Source: Acidobacteriota bacterium (lineage in GTDB: Bacteria > Acidobacteriota > Blastocatellia > UBA7656). Taken from it: a DNA stretch of 64,000 nt. Position 1 is the stretch's first letter. Every line of letters begins with the position of its first letter. A program made the position numbers and the translations under genes. Where the stretch lies: positions 80,190-144,189 of the forward strand of contig JBBPIG010000004.1 in NCBI GenBank assembly GCA_038040445.1, read 5' to 3'. The notes beneath the pieces were generated by a model. It was not told where the DNA came from. It did not search any database and was given only the letters and a program-made list of their open reading frames with translations. Positions 42,371-51,000 of this stretch are shown piece by piece.

Positions 42371-45300
42371 TCACCTCACCGCCGAGCCCGTGACGACGTG
42401 AGGCTGACTGCTCAACTTCTCGTTGATCCTGCGAATCGAGCCGGAGATGATCGCGTTCAAATCCGCAACCGCCTTCTGAGTCTCTTCGGTCACTTCACGC
42501 AACCGAAGCATCTGAGGCTCGGTTGGCGGCGCGATCGCTGAGTTGATCGAGCCCATCAGTGAATTGACCTCCTCGCGCAGCTTCGGCGGATAGCGATAAC
42601 CGAATTGCGCTTCTCGGACAAGCGTCGCGCGCAATTTTTTCAGTTCATCGAGCGCGGCGTTGATGTCAGTGGCCGCGTTGTCGGTCTGGCTAGCGTTTCT
42701 TGCTGCGGGTCCGCCGCCATCTCCGTCGCCAGCCCGACTTGCAGCAGTAGCCGCCGCATCGGGGACTCTTCGCATCGTCTCGGTGAGCGCCGTCAGTTGC
42801 CGCGTCAGATCATCAACGCGAGCAACCACGCTGTTGAGTGTCGAGCTCAGATCGCGTAGCTTCAACGCGGCGTCCAACTGCGCCGCCAATTCCGCGTCCG
42901 AAATCTTCACACGAGGATCGAGCCCAACACGAACGGTCTTGCTCAGTTGTTTCCCCGCCGCCCTCAACGTGATGGTGTAATCCCCTGGCACAACCGCCGG
43001 GCCTCCTCCTCCTCCGAAACGCCCGCCTCCGAATCCTTCCGCAGCCGGCTGTTCAGCCGAGGCTTGCGCGGCAGGCGCAGCGGTCGGCGCTCCCGCTTGA
43101 ACTGCTGCCGCGGCTCGACCCTGGCCCCCGCCGCCTGCTCCTTGCCCGCCTCCTCTCCCGACGCCACCGCCTCCACCCGGTCCGCTGCCTGGCGCCGGAG
43201 TCGGCGGATCATAGCGAAGATCCCACACTGCTCGATTGACACCCGCCTTGTTAGCGGTGCTGCGAATGGTCCTGATAGTCTTACCGCTCTTGTCCGCGAC
43301 GGTGATGACGATCGGGCCGTTCACCTCAGCCTTCAAGTAATAATCTATCAAAGCGCCGCTCGGAGGATTCTGCGCCGTGAAAGTCCTCTGGCCGAGGTTC
43401 GAATCCCTGCCCCACATCTGATATCGAGTCGCCTGACGCACATCGAACAGAAACACATCATTCGCCTTCGCCGTCGCGATCTCCTGAAGCGCTGTCGCGC
43501 TATCAAGGATGTAGACGCCGCGTCCGTGTGTTGCGATGATCAGATCATTGTCGCGCGGGTGAACGACGATGTCCCGCACGGCTACCGGCGGAACGTTGTT
43601 GCGGATCGACACCCAATGACCGCCGCCGTCCCACGATGCGAAGACGCCAAGCTCCGTACCGCAGTAAAGCAGGGTCTTCACCTTCGGGTCTTCTCTCACG
43701 ACGTGAACATAGCCTTTAACCGGAAGATCGCTTTTGATCGACGCCCACGTCTGGCCGTAGTCGGTTGTCTTGTATGCCCACGGGCCGAAGTCATCGTCTT
43801 GATGACGGTCGAACGCAGCGTAAGCCGTCCCCGCGTCGAAGTGCGAAGCGTCGATGTTCGGCGCCCACGAATTCGGCGGCAGGCCTTTGATGTTGCTGAC
43901 CACGTTCGTCCAAGTCTTGCCGCCGTCTTTGGTCACTTGAACGTTGCCGTCGTCGGTGCCAACCCAGATCACCCCGGCCTTAACCGGAGATTCGGCTATC
44001 GCGAGGATCGTGCAGTGAAACTCTGCTGCTGTGTTGTCTGTCACGACAGGACCACCCGATGTTTGCTGCTTGCTCTTGTCGTTGGTCGTCAGATCCGGGC
44101 TGATCTCCTGCCACGAGTGTCCATAGTTAGTAGTCTTGAACAGCACGTTGCCGCCATAGTAGACGGTCTTCGGATCGTGCGGCGAGGCCACGATCGGCGG
44201 GTTCCAGTTGAACCGGTATTTGTAGCCGACAATCGCATTACCTGACGAACCGACTTCTTTTGGATAAGGGTGAATGCTGCGCGTGTTGCCGCTGTTTGTG
44301 TCGGTTACGCTGATGGTCCCGCCTTGCGAATCAGAATAGACGATGTTGGGCGAGCTGAGGTCCGGGACCACGAAGAACCCGTCGCCGCCGCTCACCGTGT
44401 ACCAATCGTCTTTGCGAATCCCTTCGCGGAAGAGCGTCGCGCTCGGACCAACCCAGTTACCGTTGTCCTGCAAGCCTCCGTACACATAGTAAGGCTGCCG
44501 CATATCGTAGTTGATGTGATAGTACTGCGACAGCACGACGTTGTTGATGATATCGAAGGTTGCGGCCTTGTCATTCGAGACCTGGAATCCGCCGTCGCTG
44601 CCGTTCAGAACCCGGTTCGAGTTCATAGGATCGATCCACAGCCCCTGATGATCGCCATGCACGCCGTTGGCGATTCGCGCGAAAGTCCTCCCGCCGTCAC
44701 GCGAAACCGACAGCCCGCCGCCGAGCGAGTAGACACGCTCGGGATCGTTGGGATCAACGCGAACATCGCTGTAGTAGAACGGCCTAAAGTTGATGTTCGG
44801 ATCGTTGTGCACCATTCGCCAGGTCTCGCCTCGATCGTCGGAACGAAACAGATTCCCCTCGGTCTTGGTTTCGGTGATCATGTAGACGGTCATCGGATTG
44901 CTACGCGAGATCGCGATTCCGATTCGATCCATCGGAGACTTCGGAAGCCCGTTAGTTATTTTTTTCCATGTTGTCCCGCTGTCGATTGATTTGTAGAGCG
45001 CGGTCTGGCCCCCGCCCGAGTCGAAGCGCCACGGTTTGCGCCGATAGGTGTACATCCCCGCGTAGAGTATTCGTGGGTTCTGCGGATCAAGATCGACATC
45101 CGAGCAGCCGGTGTCCTTGTCGATGAACAATGTCTTCGCCCAGGTTTTTCCGCCGTCGGTTGTTTTGAACACGCCGCGCTCGTCGTTCGGTCCCCACGCT
45201 CGGCCCAATGCCGCGACATAAGCGATGTCCGGATCACGTGGATCGACTTTGATTCGCTTGATGCGCTCGGTCTCATTGAGGCCGAGATGTTTCCAGGTAT

Positions 45301-45694
45301 CGCCGGCATCAGTAGAGCGATAGACGCCGTCGCCAAACGAAGCTGTATTGCGCGGATCACCTTCACCAGTGCCCACCCAGATGACGTTAGGATCAGAAGG
45401 CGCTACGGTGATGGCCCCGATCGACAGCACGGCTTGATTGTCGAAAAGCGCTTTGAAAGTTGTCCCGCCGTTAGTCGTCTTGAATATGCCGCCGTCCGCG
45501 CCGCCAACGTAGAAGGTGTAAGGATCGCCCGCGACGCCTTCGATAGCGGTGACGCGACCGCCCATGTTAGCGGGCCCGATCGATCGCCACTTGAGGTTCA
45601 CGAGCAACGCCGCTTCGTTAGGTTCTGGCGGGGCACTGCGAACCGCAATTGGCGTTATCGCCGCGATCACCAGAATGAGAAGTAGTCGTTTCAT
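42371..45694 (-). CDS. Sortilin/VPS10-like BNR-repeat secreted protein
   Basis: 1107 residues from the ATG at 45694. The upstream open frame lacks homology, and a signal peptide (MKRLLLILVIAAITPIAVRSA) starts there. More than ten BNR/Asp-box motifs of the S-x-D-x-G-x-T-W type (STDAGDTWKHLG, TTDGGKTWAKTL, SWDGGGHWVSI) build one or two beta-propellers over the first 750 residues, as in the sortilin-like glycosyl hydrolase annotation. A glycine/alanine-rich linker (about 833-900) precedes a short beta domain and a helical tail. Probably periplasmic or surface-bound; enzymatic activity is not established. Confidence 0.85.
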   Translation of the reverse strand: MKRLLLILVIAAITPIAVRSAPPEPNEAALLVNLKWRSIGPANMGGRVTAIEGVAGDPYTFYVGGADGGIFKTTNGGTTFKALFDNQAVLSIGAITVAPSDPNVIWVGTGEGDPRNTASFGDGVYRSTDAGDTWKHLGLNETERIKRIKVDPRDPDIAYVAALGRAWGPNDERGVFKTTDGGKTWAKTLFIDKDTGCSDVDLDPQNPRILYAGMYTYRRKPWRFDSGGGQTALYKSIDSGTTWKKITNGLPKSPMDRIGIAISRSNPMTVYMITETKTEGNLFRSDDRGETWRMVHNDPNINFRPFYYSDVRVDPNDPERVYSLGGGLSVSRDGGRTFARIANGVHGDHQGLWIDPMNSNRVLNGSDGGFQVSNDKAATFDIINNVVLSQYYHINYDMRQPYYVYGGLQDNGNWVGPSATLFREGIRKDDWYTVSGGDGFFVVPDLSSPNIVYSDSQGGTISVTDTNSGNTRSIHPYPKEVGSSGNAIVGYKYRFNWNPPIVASPHDPKTVYYGGNVLFKTTNYGHSWQEISPDLTTNDKSKQQTSGGPVVTDNTAAEFHCTILAIAESPVKAGVIWVGTDDGNVQVTKDGGKTWTNVVSNIKGLPPNSWAPNIDASHFDAGTAYAAFDRHQDDDFGPWAYKTTDYGQTWASIKSDLPVKGYVHVVREDPKVKTLLYCGTELGVFASWDGGGHWVSIRNNVPPVAVRDIVVHPRDNDLIIATHGRGVYILDSATALQEIATAKANDVFLFDVRQATRYQMWGRDSNLGQRTFTAQNPPSGALIDYYLKAEVNGPIVITVADKSGKTIRTIRSTANKAGVNRAVWDLRYDPPTPAPGSGPGGGGGVGRGGGQGAGGGGQGRAAAAVQAGAPTAAPAAQASAEQPAAEGFGGGRFGGGGGPAVVPGDYTITLRAAGKQLSKTVRVGLDPRVKISDAELAAQLDAALKLRDLSSTLNSVVARVDDLTRQLTALTETMRRVPDAAATAASRAGDGDGGGPAARNASQTDNAATDINAALDELKKLRATLVREAQFGYRYPPKLREEVNSLMGSINSAIAPPTEPQMLRLREVTEETQKAVADLNAIISGSIRRINEKLSSQPHVVTGSAVR

Positions 45695-45965
45695 ATGCGC
45701 CTCCGCGTGAGTCTCCACTGGCATGATTTCGTTTATGGCGTGAGATGCAGCCGGACTTGAGGTCCGGCCAACTGCGGCCCTTCCTATATCACAGGCGAGA
45801 AGGCATTTCAACGAAAGGACGGGATGAAGAAAGTGGAGGCTCGACCAGCCAGCCGAGGAATGTGACCACGACACCGCGACTGTGTGATTTTCGAGTTGCG
45901 TTGTCGGACATTGGGTCGGCTAATCCGGGTTGTGCTAGACTCTCGGCGAAAGGACGGTTAAGACA
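45695..45965. other. Divergent intergenic region
   Basis: 271 bases between divergently oriented genes, which must hold the promoters of both. A small perfect stem, GCCGGAC at 45750-45756 with its complement at 45762-45768, is visible. I could not assign convincing -35/-10 pairs. Confidence 0.4.
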
Positions 45966-46211
45966 GTGGCAGCCAGATTGCCCAAACCGCGGAACAAGAC
46001 AGCCAAAGTGGAGTTAGTGAGAGAGCATCACGGCGGCGACGTTTATGAGTATTACCCTCTGGGTCAGTACGTCGTAGCCGCGCCTGGAGTCTGTGGGGGG
46101 CGGCCCTCGATCAAATACACGCGCATTGATGCGCGTCACGTGATCAGCTTCCTCGACGGCGGCGATGTTGGACGATCAGTTGTCAGCACCCTATCTCAAG
46201 ACCGAGATTGA
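45966..46211 (+). CDS. DUF433-like protein, probably truncated
   Basis: 81 residues. GVCGGRPSIKYTRIDARHVISFLDGG matches the DUF433 start (C-G-G-R-P-x-I-x-T-R-I), a small helical antitoxin-like domain often paired with a PIN-like DUF5615 toxin. The family normally continues with a helix-turn-helix to about 75 residues beyond the motif. Here it breaks off at VGRSVVSTLSQDRD, and no DUF5615 gene follows. It overlaps the convergent AbrB gene by 29 bases. The end is probably frame-shifted or lost. Confidence 0.65.
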   Translation: MAARLPKPRNKTAKVELVREHHGGDVYEYYPLGQYVVAAPGVCGGRPSIKYTRIDARHVISFLDGGDVGRSVVSTLSQDRD

Positions 46212-46416
46212 AAAGTGGTACGCTGGCAGCGTGATCGTCCTGGGTTCTCTCCTGGCTCTCAGTGATGTGGCGGTCGATGAGGCTCGCCGGCGTAAGAGTT
46301 ATTCTCCCCTTCTCTAGCTTGGCTTCTAGCAAATCACCCACCCTCAACTTCGCCCGCTCGCGGAGCGATGACGGGAGCGTGACTTGTCCATTGGGTCTGA
46401 CCTTGATGAGTGACAT
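46183..46416 (-). CDS. SpoVT/AbrB-domain antitoxin-like protein
   Basis: 77 residues from the ATG at 46416, where the swapped-hairpin domain begins (MSLIKVRPNGQVTLPSSLRERAKLRVGD). An upstream ATG at 46449 would add 11 residues without homology. The domain binds DNA as a dimer in MazE/VapB antitoxins. The C-terminus HITESQERTQDDHAAS could be a toxin-binding tail. No toxin gene is adjacent, so it is an orphan. It overlaps the 3' end of the DUF433 gene. Confidence 0.78.
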   Translation of the reverse strand: MSLIKVRPNGQVTLPSSLRERAKLRVGDLLEAKLEKGRITLTPASLIDRHITESQERTQDDHAASVPLFNLGLEIGC

Positions 46417-46494
46417 ATTGGATTTCTCGCGGCAGGTATAAGTTCTCATTCGGAGATTATCAGAATCACTCTAATCCCTCTAACGATTGGAAGT

Positions 46495-46581
46495 TTGTAG
46501 TACGGCCTTTAGGCGGAAGTTCGTAACCGGTCGCCAGCCGGCCGAGCCGCTACGAACTTCCGCCTAAAGGCCGTACTACAA
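46495..46581. repeat. Inverted repeat R1, copy A
   Basis: 31-base arms 46495-46525 and 46551-46581 are perfectly complementary; each contains CCTTTAGGCGGAAGTT. The 25-base centre differs from the other copies. It lies between the AbrB gene start and the OmpA-like gene end. Confidence 0.95.
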
Positions 46582-46614
46582 CCTATCTCATCCTGAAATG
46601 AACAGGTGCGCGCG

Positions 46615-47571
46615 CTATGAGCCCGACCCGGCCATTCCCTTGCTCACGAGTATCTTTACTTCTACTCGACGATTCTGACGGCGTCCTTGCGGCGTAGTGT
46701 TGTCAGCCGCCGGCTTCGTCGCGCCATACCCGAACGGCGTCACCATACGCCGCAATGGAATATCGTGGCTCTCCTGCAGGTAACGCACCACGGCATCCGC
46801 CCGTTGCTGGCTCAACACGCGATTGCGCGCAACGTCACCCGAAGAATCGGCGAACCCCGCGATCTCGATGACGTATCCTTTGGTCGTCGCCGTTTTGCGA
46901 GCCAGCTCGTCGAGCGCCCGCTGGTCCTCAAGCGAAATGACCGCGCTGTTCACTCTGAAGTAGATGTTGGCGGAATCCTGGACGACGTAATCGTCAAGCG
47001 CGGAGATGCGCTCGTGAGCTTTGCCGGCTGCATTTCTCGCTACGCCGGCTTCGTCTCTCGCGAGCCTTGAAATCTCGCCCACCTCTTCGACCTGCCCGGA
47101 GAGACGTTTATTCGCGTCTTCGACAGGGGCTACACGCGAATCCACGACACGGGCGGTCTTGAGATCGTCTGAATCGAAGCGCACTTTATCGGCGACGAGT
47201 TGGCCGTCTCGATTGCCGCGACCCTCGACTTCGACTCTCAGCCCGCGCAGCAAGCTTGTCACGCCGTAGTCCTTGCCGGAGCGTAAGAAGCCGCCCTTCG
47301 ACCTGACGGTGGTGCGATCGGTCAGCAGAACGACGGTCTCATCGTTGACATCATCGGCGACGGCGAAAGTGTCGGCGTCGCGGCGAACTATTATTCCTTT
47401 GACCTTTGTTTTCTGTCCGCTGGAGACAACGCGATTCCCGGCTCTTACACCAGTGTCACGAGTCTGGGTGGTTGACTTGTTTTCCTGCCCGAGCACTGAA
47501 GAAGAACTCAGCGCCAGGAGCGGCAGTACAAGAATGAAGAAGCGAAGTACAGCAAATCTTTGAAGTCTCAT
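46615..47571 (-). CDS. OmpA-family protein with DUF5666-like domain
   Basis: 318 residues. The start at 47571 is fixed by AAGGAGG nine bases upstream; two earlier ATGs in frame lie too close to or before it. MRLQRFAVLRFFILVLPLLALSSSSVLG is a signal peptide. A beta-rich region (VKGIIVRRDADTFAVAD through DGQLVADKVRFDSDD) resembles DUF5666. The C-terminus is an OmpA peptidoglycan-binding domain with IEIAGFADSSGDVARNRVLSQQRADAV and the RRVEVKI end. It probably anchors an envelope complex to peptidoglycan. A coiled region lies between the two domains. Confidence 0.9.
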   Translation of the reverse strand: MRLQRFAVLRFFILVLPLLALSSSSVLGQENKSTTQTRDTGVRAGNRVVSSGQKTKVKGIIVRRDADTFAVADDVNDETVVLLTDRTTVRSKGGFLRSGKDYGVTSLLRGLRVEVEGRGNRDGQLVADKVRFDSDDLKTARVVDSRVAPVEDANKRLSGQVEEVGEISRLARDEAGVARNAAGKAHERISALDDYVVQDSANIYFRVNSAVISLEDQRALDELARKTATTKGYVIEIAGFADSSGDVARNRVLSQQRADAVVRYLQESHDIPLRRMVTPFGYGATKPAADNTTPQGRRQNRRVEVKILVSKGMAGSGS

Positions 47572-47580
47572 TAATAACAT

Positions 47581-47587
47581 CCTCCTT
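47581..47587 (-). promoter_or_regulatory. Shine-Dalgarno AAGGAGG
   Basis: Perfect anti-16S complement nine bases before the ATG at 47571 of the OmpA-like gene. It selects this start over the two upstream in-frame ATGs. It shows that ordinary Shine-Dalgarno initiation is used in this part of the genome. Confidence 0.85.
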
Positions 47588-47628
47588 AGGAGCATTCGCA
47601 AATATCGGGTCGCCCGCGAGTCCAACAC

Positions 47629-47910
47629 CGCTTCGACGCGACCGGGTTCTTGTTTTTAAGGATCTGAGGGCGGTCAGCTCTTAAACGCCCTAAGTCGTCC
47701 ACGCCCCAAAGTCAATTCTCATTGTGAGGATGGGGTACATCACTACTGCCCGCAACCAACTATAACCTTGCGCGGTCCACAGTGGATTCGGGCATAGTTG
47801 AATGTTAGACAATCTCGGGCATTCGCGCCATAGTGCTTGGGATTTCATAGGGGTGGGGGTGGGGATTCCAGGGAGCATCAGGCTGGATGTGCCACACGAA
47901 CTTCGCTTGT
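47629..47910. other. Gene-free stretch upstream of the OmpA-like gene
   Basis: Together with copy B of the R1 repeat this makes a gap of about 450 bases between the OmpA-like gene and the alpha-2-macroglobulin gene. I see no convincing ORF, RNA gene or terminator; a short GGGCG/CGCCC pairing near 47665-47690 is too small to call. Confidence 0.5.
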
Positions 47911-48006
47911 GAGTTCGTAGTCCGGCCTTTAGGCGGAAGTTGGTAACCCGATCGCGGTCCAGTCGATATGCTACGAACTTCCGCCTAAAGGCCGTACTAC
48001 GAACTC
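47911..48006. repeat. Inverted repeat R1, copy B
   Basis: 35-base arms 47911-47945 and 47972-48006, with two mismatches. The core CCTTTAGGCGGAAGTT is shared with copies A and C. It sits 17 bases after the alpha-2-macroglobulin stop (48024). Confidence 0.95.
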
Positions 48007-48023
48007 ACTTCATCCGTGTTTCC

Positions 48024-51000
48024 CTACTTCGCTACGACGGTCATCTCCACTGGCTTCGTCTTATCCTCGACCGTCGGGTTGTAGTACTCGTACACCCGTG
48101 AAGAGAAGGTCTGGGCTCGCACCGGGAATTTGGCTCGGAGCTTAAACGAGAAGTCCATCCGCTGTCTCGCGTTCAAACCGTCAAAGTAGAGGATAACCTG
48201 CTTGGCGGTGATCGTGTACTTCTCGAGCTTGCCGCCGTTCTTGTCGCGAGTTGAATCCACCAACGCAGCGAAGTCTTCCCCCGATGGTTCGAAGCCCGGC
48301 GGAATTCCAAGGTCAACCATGATCATCTTGGCTTTTGCCGGCGTGTTGTTCTGGACTTTCACTTTCGCTGTCGCTGTTTCGTCTTGCGCCAACCGCGTGC
48401 GGTCGTAGCTCACGTCGATCGTGAGAGGCTCGCGCGGGCCGGCGTCCACTCGCCGACCCCACGGAACGTAGTAGCGCCCGATGATCTGATACTGCATGCT
48501 TCCCTTCCCTGCGAACGAAAGGCTTACGCGATGCGCTCCCTCGTGCGTGTAAGCCTTGAGGTCAACGAGGTGCAACAGGTCGTTGTTGTCTTTGGTGATC
48601 TGCACGCGTTCGACCGCTTTGCCGTCAATCGACACCTCGACCGTTCCGGCGGTGTCCGCGTTCGTTCCTTTTGTGAACGACAGCAGGAACGCCTTCAATG
48701 AAAGAATAGTCGCCTGCGTAGTCTGCCAGTTCCCGAACGCGTCTTTCTTTTCGGTCAGGTAGTCGAGCGCCTTCTTCGCAAGCCCGCTCTTTTGGCCGCT
48801 CTTGAGCAACGCCTGCGCGGCAAGCGCAGTCGTTTCAAGATCAGCCGAATCATTTCGCGCAGATGTTGGGGTCTCCCCTTCCTGTTTCCAGTAAGCCGTC
48901 TTCGGTCCCTCGGTTGCACGCGCCGCAAGAGTGTTGATCGCGGCTTCTGTCCACGCTTTGTCTTTGCCGTAGTCCGCCGCAAAGTTCGCGATCACCGCGA
49001 GCGTGTAGACATCTTCCTTGCCCGTTATGTGCGAGGCGACGAACTGCTTCGCCTTCTCGACTGCTTCACTCTTGTAGCCCGAAGCCGCAAGCGCCCACCC
49101 GATGTACGCGGTGATACGCACGACGTCTGTGTTGTAGCGATTCGTCGCGCCTTCGTTGATGAAGTAAGTGTCCGGCTTAAAGCTGCCGTCGGGCTGTTGC
49201 TGTGAGACCAGCCAGTTCTGCGTGCGATCGATCAATCGCTGATCGACTTCGTGCACTCGCGACATATCGGAGAACTGCATCAAGCCGTAAGAAGTGAGTA
49301 TCTTGTTCGCTGGCGCCTGACCGAACCACGAGAAACCGCCGCCCGGCACCTCAAACGTCACCAGCCGCTGATAGCCGAGTGAGATGAAGCCTTCGGCCTT
49401 TGCTTGAATCTCGGGCGTGATCTTCTTGCTGGTCTTCAGGTAGTCCATCACCAGAATATTCGGATAAGTCGAGGACGAAGTCTGCTCGAAGCAGCCGCCC
49501 GGCATCTGCAAGATCGAATCGAGTCCCTCGACTACCTGCGACAGCGCGCCGGGATAAAGCTTCACGAAGATCTTCGATGCATCGGCTATCGCGCCGGCGG
49601 GAATCACTACGTCCTTGGTCACCGCTCCTTCGAGTCGTTCGTTGACGACAACCGCGTGCTCTTCGCCGTTGGGAAGCACGGTGACCGAGCGCGCCACTGC
49701 GTCGCCCGGTTGATTGGCTGCCGCGTCCACGAGCCGCGCGGTGACTTGCAACTGCTGCTCGCCGATCTTGGAAGCCTTCACGCGGAAGGAAGCCGCGGTC
49801 ACTTCGCCTGCGCCGACTTCGACTTGCTTGTTGGCGTTGTCGTTGTCGAGTGCGAACCAGGGGTCTTGTCTCAACTCGAGCGAGACTCGTTGGGCCTTTG
49901 GCAGATAGTTGTAGACTGCGACCGGCACCGAAACGACGTCACCTTCAGTGAGCGAGACCGGTAGATCCAGATCGACGAAGAAATCCTGAAACACGCGAAT
50001 GGGAGCGGTCGATGAGCCGAGCGCCCCGCGCGCGGTTGAAGCCAGCGAAGTGACTCGCCAGGTCGTGATCGAATCGGCCATCGGAACGTGAATCGAAGCG
50101 CGCCCCTGTCCGTCGGTGATCAGCGACGGATTCGTGTAGAGCGTTTCAGGAAAGAAGCTTCGCACGCGAGGCTCGGCTCCAGCAGCCTGTTTCTCATCTC
50201 GATCACCGCCAGGCGCGACCACCTTGCTTGGTGAGGGTTCGGCCCTCGGCGCAACTACGCCTGCCGGCATATCAGCTAAGCGCGCGGCGTCTTTCCGCAC
50301 TGCGAACTCCAATATCGCTTCCGGCCTGCCCCCTGCTCTTCCAATTGCCTGGCCGAACTCACCGCTGTAATTCAAATAAGCGGTCAGAGTGACAGGCGTG
50401 ATGCCGCGCGATTCAAGCACAGCTTCAACGACTCCTCGCGCGCCCGCGTTAAGCGAAAGCGTCCTGTAAACGGTAGGCTGATACGATTCGCTCTCGAAGA
50501 CCACCTGATAACTTCCCGGCGCGAGATTCGGTATCGTGAAACGTCCGCTCGCATCCGTGTACACCGAAATGGTCATACCGTTTGCGACTCGCCGCGACGA
50601 CACCTTCACGCCGGCAATCGCGTTGGCGTCTTTGTCTTTGACTGTACCTTCGACTGCAGCGCGTCCCCCTGCAATCGCGTCGCTGTGCACGGTCGCTCGG
50701 CCCTTGAACTGCCCGTAGCGATTCGCATTAGTCTGCGGTTTGCGCTGCGCATAGACCTGAAAACTGATGTCATCGGCAGTCCCCGCGCGGCGGTCCGGTC
50801 CCATCGAGCGAAGAGTCAAATACGAGTTAGCATTTGTAGTGAATCTCCCGTCGCCGACCAGCGGATTTCCCCAGGAGTCTTCGAGTATCCTGCTCTGCGC
50901 GTTCCCTTCCGAGGCGAATAACTGCAGATCGCGATTGAAGCCCGAAGGCGCAGCCTCGTGATGCTCGTAGTAACCGCTCATCGCGCGAGCTATCGTCTGT

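Noticed and set aside
42947-44245. A 432-residue ORF on the + strand
   Set aside because: Antisense shadow of the BNR-repeat protein; arginine-rich composition without recognisable motifs.
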